NCBI GenBank assembly: GCA_025356695.1
Contig: JANXSE010000001.1
Coordinates: 1-5,732 of the forward strand
Direction of reading: 5' to 3'
Source: Betaproteobacteria bacterium
GTDB lineage: Bacteria; Pseudomonadota; Gammaproteobacteria; Burkholderiales; SG8-41
Length of the DNA stretch: 5,732 nt
Both the position numbers and the translations under genes were made by a program. Shown here in pieces: positions 1 to 5,429 of this stretch. How positions within the stretch are numbered: the first letter of the stretch is position 1; each line of letters starts with the position of its first letter. The notes beneath the pieces were generated by a model. That model did no database searches. It was not told where the DNA came from and saw nothing but the letters and a program-made list of their open reading frames with translations.

Positions 1-289
1 GCGCACTCATGCCCTGCGCAAACAGCAGCAGCGAGCGGCGCGAATGGCGGTCGGCGAAGGTGCCGGCAAACGGCGCGAACAGCAGCAGCGGCACAAACTG
101 GATGCCGCGCGCCAAGCCAAGCTGCACCATCGAATCGGTAATCTGATAAATCAGCCAGCCGCGGCTCAGCTCGTCCATCCAGAAGCCAAGGTTGCCGAAA
201 ATCTGGCACACCGACACCGTGCGAAAGTCGCGATAGTGCAGGGTCTTGAAGGCGCGGTTGTTGCGGAGGGCCGAGAGGAAATTGCTCAT
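1..289 (-). CDS. MFS transporter, DHA3-like, N-terminal part (runs off the left edge)
   Basis: The minus-strand frame opens with ATG at 289-287 and stays open for 96 codons to the window edge, so only the N-terminus is seen. The protein begins MSNFLSALRNNRAFKTL, followed by a first membrane segment around residues 25-50 and a second around residues 60-75. Between membrane segments 2 and 3 it has AGTFADRHSRRSLLL (about residues 74-88), the MFS motif A (G-x-x-x-D-R-x-x-R-R). The opening layout (a short N-terminus with YRDFR, then a WMDELSRGWLIY segment and a GLARGIQFVPLLL segment) resembles DHA3/MFS_3 drug or metabolite exporters of the inner membrane; this is family recognition. Substrate unknown. 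An in-frame TAA lies four codons upstream of the ATG and there is no other start, so the start is well fixed, although no strong Shine-Dalgarno sequence is visible. Confidence 0.85.
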   Translation of the reverse strand, partial: MSNFLSALRNNRAFKTLHYRDFRTVSVCQIFGNLGFWMDELSRGWLIYQITDSMVQLGLARGIQFVPLLLFAPFAGTFADRHSRRSLLLFAQGMSA

Positions 290-469
290 GGCCCGATTTT
301 AGCGGGTTGGGGAATTTAAGCCTGAGTCGGCGCGAAGAAGGCGATGTTCGTGGCGCACCTTGCGGAAGGAACACCATGAGGCATGAGCGCAAGATTCGTG
401 GTCTAACCCTTACGTCAGCGCCGGCACGCAAAATCTCGACCATAACGTGCCAATCAAACGCATCTTGCA

Positions 470-547
470 CGCGCCGATGACATCGGTAATCTGCTCCGCG
501 CGACCGGCAAATAATTTGCTGTCGATTGGCGCCGTTGGGCTGAACGC
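470..547 (-). pseudogene. Remnant of the N-terminus of an AAA/STAND-type ATPase (tentative)
   Basis: One minus-strand frame reads FSPTAPIDSKLFAGRAEQ followed by ITDVIGA. Many bacterial P-loop ATPases begin with a segment of the form F-S-P-x-x-P-I/V-D-x-x-x-L-F-x-G-R-x-x-Q-x-x-x-V-I-x-A, directly before a Walker A loop of the type YGERGVGKTS. Here the segment has no start codon (the frame has a TAA upstream at about 580) and stops at 412-410. After VIGA the expected Walker A sequence does not follow in this frame. A shift of one base near 470 leads into a frame with HVMVE, which only loosely recalls the HVVLYGERG that normally follows. I read it as a short relic. The match is from memory of the family pattern and covers only about 26 residues, so chance similarity is possible. 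Confidence 0.33.
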
Positions 548-591
548 CCTGGCAATTTGTCGCAGAGAATTACAGAAAATTTAGTACTTAC

Positions 592-620
592 AAAAAACAA
601 AAATCCCGCCTAAGCGGGAT
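592..620 (-). terminator. Rho-independent terminator of the PEP-CTERM gene
   Basis: On the minus strand a perfect 7-bp stem ATCCCGC/GCGGGAT (614-620 with 603-609) closes a 4-base loop and is followed directly by a T-rich tract, TTTTTGTTTTTT (minus-strand reading of 592-603). It starts 28 bp after the TAG stop of the PEP-CTERM gene. This is a textbook intrinsic terminator in that orientation. On the plus strand the hairpin lacks a following T-run. Confidence 0.9.
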
Positions 621-647
621 CGTCGTCACTGCTGCGAAACAATTGGA

Positions 648-1304
648 CTAAGCAACGTTCTGCCTTCTGCGACGGGTAACAAAACCCAGGAGGCCAAGGC
701 CCGCAAGCATGAGCGCATAGGTTTCGGGTTCGGGCACTGCAGTCGTGAATTGGGCATTCACATTGTCCAGCGCGGGGGCTGAAATTCCAGCCTCATTGTC
801 CGTGTATCTTAACTCATCGAACGCGCCGCCACTGAACCCGACAATGGTGCCACTTTGCAGCGTCGACTCACCCGATCCTACGAGTACGCCCCCGAGGTAA
901 GCACTCCAGGTCACATCCTGATTGTGATTTCCAAATCCGGAGCCAATCATGAACTCAAGGCCCAAAAAATTTCCAGACGTGGCTGCGATATCAAAGTACC
1001 CATTTGGGCCGCTAAAATCGACGCCATACATATAATTCCCGGAAAAAGGAAATGCGAAACTGCATCCCGCAAAACCACAGCCGTTATTGTTGTTCGTAAG
1101 ATTTACGCTATCAAACGCCATGCCGCCTTCAAAGTACGGCCGGACAGTCAACGAGCTGATATTTTCGAAGGTTGCCGTGCCCTGAACAACAGCGACCGCA
1201 CTGCCTGCGCCTACGGACAAACTGACTTGCGCCATCGCGTTCGTTTAGAACATCAGCGCCGCAATGAAACCGGCAATCACGCATTTAACAAGGCTTTTGA
1301 CCAT
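648..1304 (-). pseudogene. PEP-CTERM sorting-domain protein with an in-frame stop in its signal peptide
   Basis: Read from ATG 1304-1302, the frame gives a 218-codon preprotein: MVKSLVKCVIAGFIAALMF, then a TAA stop (1247-1245), then TNAMA|QVSLS. The first 28 positions look like a normal Sec signal peptide: basic N-terminus, hydrophobic core, AMA cleavage site. The AGGAG at 1312-1316 sits 7 bases before this ATG, so it is the natural start. After the stop the frame is open to TAG at 648-650. The mature part is rich in Gly, Ser, Asn and Phe, has a Cys pair (CGFAGC), and ends with VPEPETYALMLAGLGLLGF followed by four arginines: the PEP motif, a membrane helix and a basic tail recognised by exosortase (EpsH/XrtA type). 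Such proteins are exported, cleaved and anchored or released at the surface, often with exopolysaccharide. Internal initiation at ATG 1235 would give a 195-residue protein with no signal peptide, which could not be sorted. The intact body, promoter and terminator suggest recent inactivation, or a sequence error, or readthrough. No exosortase gene is in the window. Confidence 0.85.
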
Positions 1305-1311
1305 CAAATTG

Positions 1312-1316
1312 CTCCT
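1312..1316 (-). promoter_or_regulatory. Shine-Dalgarno site fixing the PEP-CTERM start
   Basis: AGGAG on the minus strand lies 7 bases upstream of ATG 1304-1302. It supports the upstream start, and hence the presence of a signal peptide interrupted by TAA, rather than the internal ATG at 1235, which has no comparable site before it. Confidence 0.75.
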
Positions 1317-1344
1317 AATTGAGTGACGGGTTTGATATTGCCCG

Positions 1345-1360
1345 TGCAGGCTGCGTGCAA
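1345..1360 (-). promoter_or_regulatory. Candidate sigma-54 (-24/-12) promoter for the PEP-CTERM gene
   Basis: The minus strand reads TTGCACGCAGCCTGCA. Against the RpoN consensus TGGCACG-N4-TTGCA it differs at two of twelve defined positions (T for the second base, C for the first T of the -12 block). The -12 GC and the spacing are kept, but one G of the -24 GG pair is lost. A start site about 12 bases downstream (near 1335) would give a leader of about 30 bases ahead of ATG 1304. Sigma-54 control together with the PrsK/PrsR two-component pair is a known theme for PEP-CTERM genes, which makes the match more credible. A weak sigma-70 alternative (TTGCAC, 17 bases, TATCAA) overlaps the same place. 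Confidence 0.42.
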
Positions 1361-1417
1361 TTGTTTTTCGAACCATCCGCAATCTGTCGTGGACTTTATC
1401 CATGACGAATATGCCGG

Positions 1418-1687
1418 TCAATAGTCCATTCGGGCTAACGTCGCCTCGAAACGCTTGATATCAGGATCATTTTTAATGGCAGCAATGCACGATTTTCCAG
1501 GCGTTGCCCATGGCATCCGCGCAGGCATTGCCATGCCAAAACGGTGATCTATCGATTGGGAGGCGCCCCATTCACAGCGTTCAGCATCAATAGCCGGATT
1601 ATCAGGAAAATCGGAAGATAACCAAGTTAGCGATGCTGACCCCGATAGCGACCCATAGCTAGAGGTTGAAGCGGGGCACTCTGACAA
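1418..1687 (-). CDS. Doubtful hypothetical ORF, 89 codons
   Basis: I do not recognise this frame. It opens with TTG at 1687 directly after an in-frame TAA and ends with TGA at 1418-1420. The N-terminal half is Ser-rich and of low complexity. The second half (GMAMPARMPWATPGKSC, then AIKNDPDIKRFEATLARMDY) looks more protein-like, with one Cys near residue 67 and a charged C-terminus. Codon third positions are mixed rather than GC-rich, unlike the neighbouring enzyme genes. No ribosome binding site precedes the TTG. The real product, if any, might begin at one of the internal ATG codons, or this may be the tail of a decayed gene. No function is proposed. Confidence 0.2.
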   Translation of the reverse strand: MSECPASTSSYGSLSGSASLTWLSSDFPDNPAIDAERCEWGASQSIDHRFGMAMPARMPWATPGKSCIAAIKNDPDIKRFEATLARMDY

Positions 1688-1752
1688 GACTTAATTTCGG
1701 CTCGCTTCTGCGTGCATTGCAAGCGCGGGGAAGGCGTTTAAATAAAATCACC

Positions 1753-2730
1753 TTACTTGACGACCAGATTCGCTTCCTTAATGACCTTGGTCCACTTTGC
1801 GATTTCGGAATTCAGGTACCCGGCCATCTCCTCCGGCGAGCCGCCTTGCGGATCTGCGCCAGCACTTACAATGGATTTGGCGACGGACGGTTCTTTGAGA
1901 ACGTCAACGATGCCGCTGTGAATTTTTTTGATCACGAAATCCGGAACGCCGGTCGGCGCAAGCATCGCATACCAGTTGGTGGCCTCATAGCCGGGCACAG
2001 TTTCCGCAAACGTTTGCACGTCGGGCAAGTCCGCATGGCGTTTCAACGATGTCACGCCGATCGCCCGCACGCGGTTGGATTTAATGTAGGTCAGCGCCCC
2101 GGGAATCGTAAAAAACATGTACTGAATGCTGCCGGCGACGGTATCGACCAGCGCCGGCGCGCCGCCCTTGTAGGGCACGTGGATCATCTTGATACCCGTC
2201 ATGCTGCCGAGCAGTTCACCGGCGAGATGGGTAGTGCTGCCCTCGCCGGCCGAACCGTAGTTGAATTTGCCCGGGCTAGCTTTCGCCAGTGCCAACACAT
2301 CGCTTAATGTTTTTGCGGGCACCGCAGGATTCGCCAGCATCACCTGCGGTGTGGTCGCCACCAGGCTGACCGCAATAAACGATTTGACCGGATCGTATGC
2401 AAGATTTTTATACAGCCCGGCACTGGCCGCGTAGCTGCTTGAAACGAAAAGCAGCGTGTGCCCGTCCGGCGATGACTTTGCCGCGAGCTCGGCGCCCAGC
2501 GTGGAACCGGCCCCCGGTCGATTATCGACAATGACCGACTTGCCCCACGCTTCCGAGAGCTTCGGGCCGACAATGCGCGCCACGATGTCCGCCGTACCGC
2601 CCGGCGCAAATCCGACGATGAGTCGCACCGGCTTGGTTGGGTAGGCCTGCGCATGCGCATGCGTTCCGCACACCGGAACCGCCGCGAATAACGCGATCAC
2701 CCACGCCGCACCCTGCCGACGCAATTTCAT
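1753..2730 (-). CDS. Bug/TctC-family tripartite tricarboxylate transporter periplasmic receptor
   Basis: This is a 325-residue extracytoplasmic solute-binding protein, the usual length for the family. Residues 1-29 form a Sec signal peptide: basic MKLRRQ, a hydrophobic core, and a cleavage site near AHAQA. The mature protein starts YPTKPVRLIVGFAPGGTADIVAR (about residues 30-52), the signature opening of Bug proteins, followed by VIVDNRPGAG (about 66-75). The middle carries FNYGSAGEGSTTHLAGEL and HVPYKGGAPAL, also typical. Members bind small carboxylates or related compounds in the periplasm and either feed TctA/TctB or act as sensors. No TctA/TctB genes are in the window, so delivery may depend on distant membrane components. 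Its ATG (2730-2728) overlaps the TGA of the upstream enolase-superfamily gene by ATGA, so the two are almost certainly co-transcribed and translationally coupled. The substrate cannot be read from the sequence. Confidence 0.95.
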   Translation of the reverse strand: MKLRRQGAAWVIALFAAVPVCGTHAHAQAYPTKPVRLIVGFAPGGTADIVARIVGPKLSEAWGKSVIVDNRPGAGSTLGAELAAKSSPDGHTLLFVSSSYAASAGLYKNLAYDPVKSFIAVSLVATTPQVMLANPAVPAKTLSDVLALAKASPGKFNYGSAGEGSTTHLAGELLGSMTGIKMIHVPYKGGAPALVDTVAGSIQYMFFTIPGALTYIKSNRVRAIGVTSLKRHADLPDVQTFAETVPGYEATNWYAMLAPTGVPDFVIKKIHSGIVDVLKEPSVAKSIVSAGADPQGGSPEEMAGYLNSEIAKWTKVIKEANLVVK

Positions 2731-3857
2731 ATGACCAGTTCTTCGCGATACTTCTTGAGTTTCTCCATCGAGAGCTCGACGCCGAGTCCGGGGCCCGTCG
2801 GCAAATCAACCGTGCCATCGGCGTTCATTTCGATAGGCTTGACGCAGATATCATCAACCAGGCGCTCGAGCGGAGAACCATAGCCCATGATCGCGTGCAT
2901 CGCGGGAATGGCGGCCACCAGATGCATCAGCGCCGATGTGCCGGGACTCAGCGGATGCTTGCTGCCGACCAGCACGCCCATGCCCGCCGCATCGGCGATT
3001 TCGGCCATGCGGCGCGAGAGGAACAGGCCGCCGTTCTTGATGGGCTTCAAACAAATGGTATCGGCCGCACCTTCTTTGGCAATATTCATGACGTCGTACG
3101 GCGTCCATGCGCTTTCGTCTGCCGTGATCGGCGTGTCAAGCGCCATGCGCACATCGCGCATGCCCTTGAGATCCCACCATGCCACGGGCTGCTCGACGGC
3201 TTCGATGCCGTAGCGTTCCATTTTTCTCAAAGTCGGGATGGCAACCTCAACGGTGTACGCGCCATTCACATCCACCTCGATCGGATAATCGGCGCCCACC
3301 GCATCACGCACTGCGGCCACGCGGTCGATATCTTCTCTGGGGTCGCCGAAGCCGGCCTTCACCGTCAGCATGGCGTAACCGAGCGCTTTCAGGCGCAGCG
3401 CATCTTCGGCCATTTCTTTCGGCGGCTTCACGCCGAGGCTGCGGCTGACTTTGAAATTGGTGCGGTAAATGCCGCCCAGCAATTTGGCGATCGGTTGCTT
3501 GGTTGCCTTGCCGACGATGTCATAAGCCGCCTGATCAATCGCCGCCTTCGCACAGAGAAATCCGGTGCGGCCCTGATTGAACCCTTCGAGCTTGTCGATG
3601 ATCTTGCCGATTTCGAACGGGTCCATGCCGATAACGATCGGCGCGAAATATTTCTTCAGCGTGATGTAAATCGCTTCCTGCGTTTCGCCACCGCGTTCAA
3701 CCAGCGTCACGCCGGCTTCGCCGATGCCGGTAATGCCTTCATCGGTGCCCATCACGATGATGATTTGCTTCTTGTGTTTGGTTTCGCCCGGCGCCATCCG
3801 ATAGGGGTTCTTGTACGGAATGGTGACCATGTGGCATTCGACGCTGGTGATCTTCAT
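2727..3857 (-). CDS. Mandelate racemase/muconate lactonizing enzyme-family protein (enolase superfamily)
   Basis: The 376-residue protein has the two-domain enolase-superfamily layout: an N-terminal capping domain (about 1-125) with a mobile loop around residues 15-30, then a TIM-barrel. Catalytic positions are readable. The Lys of the second-strand motif is K167 in LTVKAGF. Metal ligands are D196 (VDVNGAY), E222 (VEQP) and D247 (ADES). The sixth-strand lysine K271 lies in CLKPIKNGG. Lysines on both sides of the active site and the D-E-D ligand set place it with the MLE subgroup (cycloisomerases, dipeptide epimerases, N-acylamino acid racemases, some dehydratases). The usual K-x-K is T-V-K here: the first lysine is Thr165, while the presumed base is kept. 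The reaction is abstraction of a proton alpha to a carboxylate with Mg2+; the substrate is unknown. It is first in an operon with the Bug receptor and divergent from a LysR gene, suggesting organic-acid catabolism. GAGGT at 3863-3867 sits 5 bases before the ATG, confirming the start. Confidence 0.93.
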   Translation of the reverse strand: MKITSVECHMVTIPYKNPYRMAPGETKHKKQIIIVMGTDEGITGIGEAGVTLVERGGETQEAIYITLKKYFAPIVIGMDPFEIGKIIDKLEGFNQGRTGFLCAKAAIDQAAYDIVGKATKQPIAKLLGGIYRTNFKVSRSLGVKPPKEMAEDALRLKALGYAMLTVKAGFGDPREDIDRVAAVRDAVGADYPIEVDVNGAYTVEVAIPTLRKMERYGIEAVEQPVAWWDLKGMRDVRMALDTPITADESAWTPYDVMNIAKEGAADTICLKPIKNGGLFLSRRMAEIADAAGMGVLVGSKHPLSPGTSALMHLVAAIPAMHAIMGYGSPLERLVDDICVKPIEMNADGTVDLPTGPGLGVELSMEKLKKYREELVI

Positions 3858-3862
3858 GTCAG

Positions 3863-3867
3863 ACCTC
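3863..3867 (-). promoter_or_regulatory. Ribosome binding site of the enolase-superfamily gene
   Basis: GAGGT on the minus strand with a 5-base spacer to ATG 3857-3855. It decides the start and supports high translation of the first gene of the operon. Confidence 0.75.
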
Positions 3868-3886
3868 GTTGAGTGGAGTGCGGACG

Positions 3887-3915
3887 ATGTTAGAAACCGT
3901 CGAGACCCAAGTCAA
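3887..3915 (-). promoter_or_regulatory. Sigma-70 promoter of the enolase-Bug operon
   Basis: The minus strand has TTGACT (3910-3915, 5 of 6 against TTGACA), a 17-base spacer, and TAACAT (3887-3892, 4 of 6 against TATAAT). The expected start near 3880 gives a leader of about 22 bases containing the GAGGT ribosome site. The weaker -10 fits a promoter needing an activator such as the divergent LysR protein. Confidence 0.6.
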
Positions 3916-3943
3916 ATAACGAGTTTTCGCATTTCCCCCAAGT
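3906..3943 (-). promoter_or_regulatory. Direct-repeat pair, candidate LysR binding sites
   Basis: The heptamer CCCAAGT occurs at 3906-3912 and 3937-3943 on the plus strand (ACTTGGG on the operon strand), both followed by an A-rich stretch. The repeat distance is 31 bp, close to three helical turns. Relative to the predicted operon start near 3880, the copies lie at about -26 to -32 and -57 to -63, matching the activation and recognition sites of LysR-type regulators. The distal copy also falls 8 bp upstream of the lysR -10 box, which would allow autorepression. The role is inferred; a classic T-N11-A dyad is not obvious. Confidence 0.4.
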
Positions 3944-3951
3944 AAACCTTA

Positions 3952-3957
3952 TATAAT
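3952..3957 (+). promoter_or_regulatory. -10 box of the lysR promoter
   Basis: A perfect TATAAT lies 29 bases upstream of the lysR ATG, giving a predicted leader of roughly 20-25 bases. No good -35 sequence is present at 16-18 bases, so the promoter may be weak or factor-dependent. The lysR ATG itself also lacks a clear Shine-Dalgarno sequence, consistent with low regulator expression. Confidence 0.5.
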
Positions 3958-3986
3958 CGCGGCTCGATTTCTTCATCAATCTGCGC

Positions 3987-4934
3987 ATGAAACTCACCCA
4001 CAACCAGCTTGCCGCCCTCGCCTGGGTTGCGCGTAGCGGCAGCCTGACCGCCGCCGGCAACGCGCTGGGCAGAACCCAGCCCGCGCTCTCTGCACAATTG
4101 AAAATGCTGGCCGATGCAGCCGGCGCACCGGTCATCTCGCGCCACCGGCATGGCGTCACCCTGACGAGCACGGGCAATGAACTGCTGGCCTATGCGGAAT
4201 CGTGCATGCGCGCGCTCGAAGGCGCACAGCAGGCCGTCACCCGCATGCGCGGCCTGGAAACCGGCAAGCTCAACGTACTCGCCAGCACCTCGGTCGCGGT
4301 CTATATGCTGCCCTCCGCGCTCGCCGAGTTTCATGCGCGTTATCCGGCAGTCGAGATTCGCGTCACGCGGCACAACGCCGAAGAAGCCATGCGCGCACTC
4401 GAGCGCGGCCTCGGTGATGTTGCTTTGGTGCGCGGTTCACCCGCGACCATGACCGCAGGCTTTGCACCGAATTTCGTGGTGCAAAATCTTCTGGAGGACG
4501 AAACCGTGCTGGCCGTCACGCCCGGCCACCCGCTCGCGCGCAGAAAAGAAGTGTCACCCGCCGATCTCGACGGGCTCAGCATCGTCGGCCGCGAAACAAC
4601 GTCGGCCACGCAAGCGCTGGTTCAGCGCGCCGCAGCGAAAGCCGGCATTCAACTCAAGATGGTGTTCCAGACCGTGGGAGTGGAAGCATTGAAAGAAGCG
4701 GTGCTGCAGGGCTTTGGTGCAGGCTTTCTTTCCCGGCTCGCCATTCGCCGCGAAGTCGAAGCCGGCTCGTTAAAAGCCATTCGCATACGCGCCCCGGAAC
4801 TGAAGCAACACATCACCATCGCCTATCCGGAACTCGGGCAATGTCCGCCGGCCGTGCCGATTTTTGTCGGCATCATCCGTGAACTCAATCGCAAAAACGG
4901 CCGGACCGGGAACGCGGCGCGTCGCACGCAATGA
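3987..4934 (+). CDS. LysR-family transcriptional regulator (CbbR/CysL-like)
   Basis: The 315-residue protein is of standard LysR length. Residues 1-60 form the winged helix-turn-helix: LTHNQLAALAWVARSGSLT, then AAGNALGRTQPALSAQLKML as the recognition region, with the family's conserved alanines and Q-P-A-L-S. A linker helix (about 65-90) leads into the two-lobed effector domain (about 90-300), starting GKLNVLASTSVAVYMLPSAL, which resembles the CbbR/CysL branch. It is divergent from the enolase-Bug operon across 129 bp, the usual arrangement in which the regulator activates its neighbour in response to the pathway substrate and represses itself. The effector is not identifiable; it is inferred to be an acid handled by the neighbouring enzyme and receptor. 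The C-terminal tail after residue 300 (Lys, Arg, Asn-rich) is slightly extended. The stop (TGA, 4932-4934) lies 16 bases before the next small ORF. Confidence 0.95.
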   Translation: MKLTHNQLAALAWVARSGSLTAAGNALGRTQPALSAQLKMLADAAGAPVISRHRHGVTLTSTGNELLAYAESCMRALEGAQQAVTRMRGLETGKLNVLASTSVAVYMLPSALAEFHARYPAVEIRVTRHNAEEAMRALERGLGDVALVRGSPATMTAGFAPNFVVQNLLEDETVLAVTPGHPLARRKEVSPADLDGLSIVGRETTSATQALVQRAAAKAGIQLKMVFQTVGVEALKEAVLQGFGAGFLSRLAIRREVEAGSLKAIRIRAPELKQHITIAYPELGQCPPAVPIFVGIIRELNRKNGRTGNAARRTQ

Positions 4935-4950
4935 CGAATCAATAAACTAC

Positions 4951-5079
4951 GTGGCCGCTCAAATCATCGCATTGCTGAAAGACTACTGGCCGCCGATCGT
5001 CATCGTAATCGCCGCGCTGGCGTTCTGGGCGCATCACAAAATCGCGGCGCTGCTCGATGAAAACGACGACGAAGAGTAA
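4951..5079 (+). CDS. Small single-pass membrane protein, 42 residues, hypothetical
   Basis: This frame, from GTG 4951 to TAA 5077-5079, encodes a 42-residue peptide: a short amphipathic start (VAAQIIALLKDYW), one hydrophobic segment (PPIVIVIAALAFWA, about residues 14-27), a His-His-Lys boundary and an acidic tail ending DENDDEE. Codon third positions are strongly GC-biased, as in real genes nearby. It follows lysR by 16 bases on the same strand and could share its transcript. GTG was chosen because the only longer alternative is a TTG at 4864 deep inside lysR; no good ribosome site precedes the GTG, so coupling to lysR translation is possible. I do not recognise a family. The convergent antitoxin-like gene ends only 5 bases beyond its stop. 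Confidence 0.5.
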   Translation: MAAQIIALLKDYWPPIVIVIAALAFWAHHKIAALLDENDDEE

Positions 5080-5084
5080 CCGCG

Positions 5085-5429
5085 TCAGGCGGCCTGCAAC
5101 AGGAACTCCACCTTAACGGCATCGAACGGAAACTCGACGCCGGTTTCCGTCCGGCTGAGCACACCGGCCGCAAGCAGCGCAGTGATATCTCCATGCACCG
5201 CTTTCACGTCGCGGCCGACCAGGCGCGCGGCTTCGCGTATGGAAACCGGCCCCGCTCCGCACAGAGCCTTGAGCAGCTCCCAGCGTTTTGCGGTGAGCAC
5301 TTTCCACAATATTTCCGGCGTCGCAAAACCAATACGTGCTAACTTCTGCGCTTTGCCACTCTTCCACGCGCGCGAAAAGTCAGCCATCGCATCCGCGGGT
5401 TTACGCACTTCAAGCGTCACGGTTTTCAC
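5085..5429 (-). CDS. HVO_A0114/TumA-type winged-helix DNA-binding protein (antitoxin-like)
   Basis: The product is 114 residues from GTG 5429-5427, chosen because GAGGT (5436-5440) lies 6 bases upstream and the protein then starts MKTVTLEV, as relatives do; a longer TTG start at 5465 lacks such a site. The core FATPEILWKVLTAKRWELLKAL (about 35-56) is followed by a winged helix-turn-helix: PVSIREAARLVGRDVKAVHGD (about 61-81), then ITALLAAGVLSRTETGVEF as helix and wing. The segment LWKVLT-K-RWELL with GRDVKAVHGD is characteristic of the HVO_A0114 family, often encoded beside TumE (DUF6516) toxins and acting as antitoxin and operon autoregulator. Here no intact toxin is present: directly upstream is only a toxin-like C-terminal relic, then an MFS gene. 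It may survive as a stand-alone repressor, an anti-addiction factor, or be on its way to loss. Confidence 0.85.
   Translation of the reverse strand: MKTVTLEVRKPADAMADFSRAWKSGKAQKLARIGFATPEILWKVLTAKRWELLKALCGAGPVSIREAARLVGRDVKAVHGDITALLAAGVLSRTETGVEFPFDAVKVEFLLQAA

Larger units (their letters stand above)
290..647. other. Gene-free stretch between the MFS gene and the PEP-CTERM gene
   Basis: These 358 bases have no open frame with a credible start and ribosome binding site. They contain the terminator of the PEP-CTERM gene (592-620, minus) and a short minus-strand stretch (470-547) whose translation resembles the N-terminus of a P-loop ATPase. The rest, about 300-410, shows nothing recognisable. 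The MFS gene on the left must be transcribed from a promoter in this stretch, but no convincing -35/-10 pair was found. Confidence 0.6.
1305..1752. other. Intergenic stretch of lower GC between the PEP-CTERM gene and the Bug gene
   Basis: This 448-base stretch holds the leader and likely promoter of the PEP-CTERM gene (1305-1360) and a weak minus-strand open frame (1418-1687). It is less GC-rich than the flanking genes. No clear hairpin plus T-run terminator was found after the Bug gene stop at 1753. A short imperfect element, ACGGG (1326-1330) with CCCGT (1341-1345), forms a 5-bp inverted repeat partly overlapping the candidate promoter. Confidence 0.5.

Noticed and set aside
648..1235. Internal ATG at 1235 as the true start of an intact 195-residue PEP-CTERM gene
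   Set aside because: It would remove the signal peptide needed for exosortase sorting, and no good ribosome site precedes it; the upstream ATG has AGGAG and encodes a proper signal peptide in the same frame.
855..1322. A 155-codon plus-strand frame across the PEP-CTERM gene
   Set aside because: Antisense to a gene with signal peptide, PEP-CTERM tail, ribosome site and terminator on the other strand.
1666..2307. A 213-codon open frame on the plus strand
   Set aside because: Antisense shadow of the Bug/TctC gene; no ribosome site or family resemblance.
2648..2665. GCGCAT tandem repeats as a regulatory or recombination element
   Set aside because: They encode the Ala-His-Ala-His part of the Bug signal peptide and are explained by codon repetition.
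2637..3872. A 411-codon open frame on the plus strand
   Set aside because: It lies wholly antisense to the enolase-superfamily gene and the start of the Bug gene, whose conserved motifs are clear. The openness follows from GC-biased codons; the translation is His/Arg/Asp-rich with no recognisable domain.
5081..5094. Small CCGC/GCGG hairpin between the convergent genes as a terminator
   Set aside because: The stem is only four base pairs and lacks a T-run on either strand.
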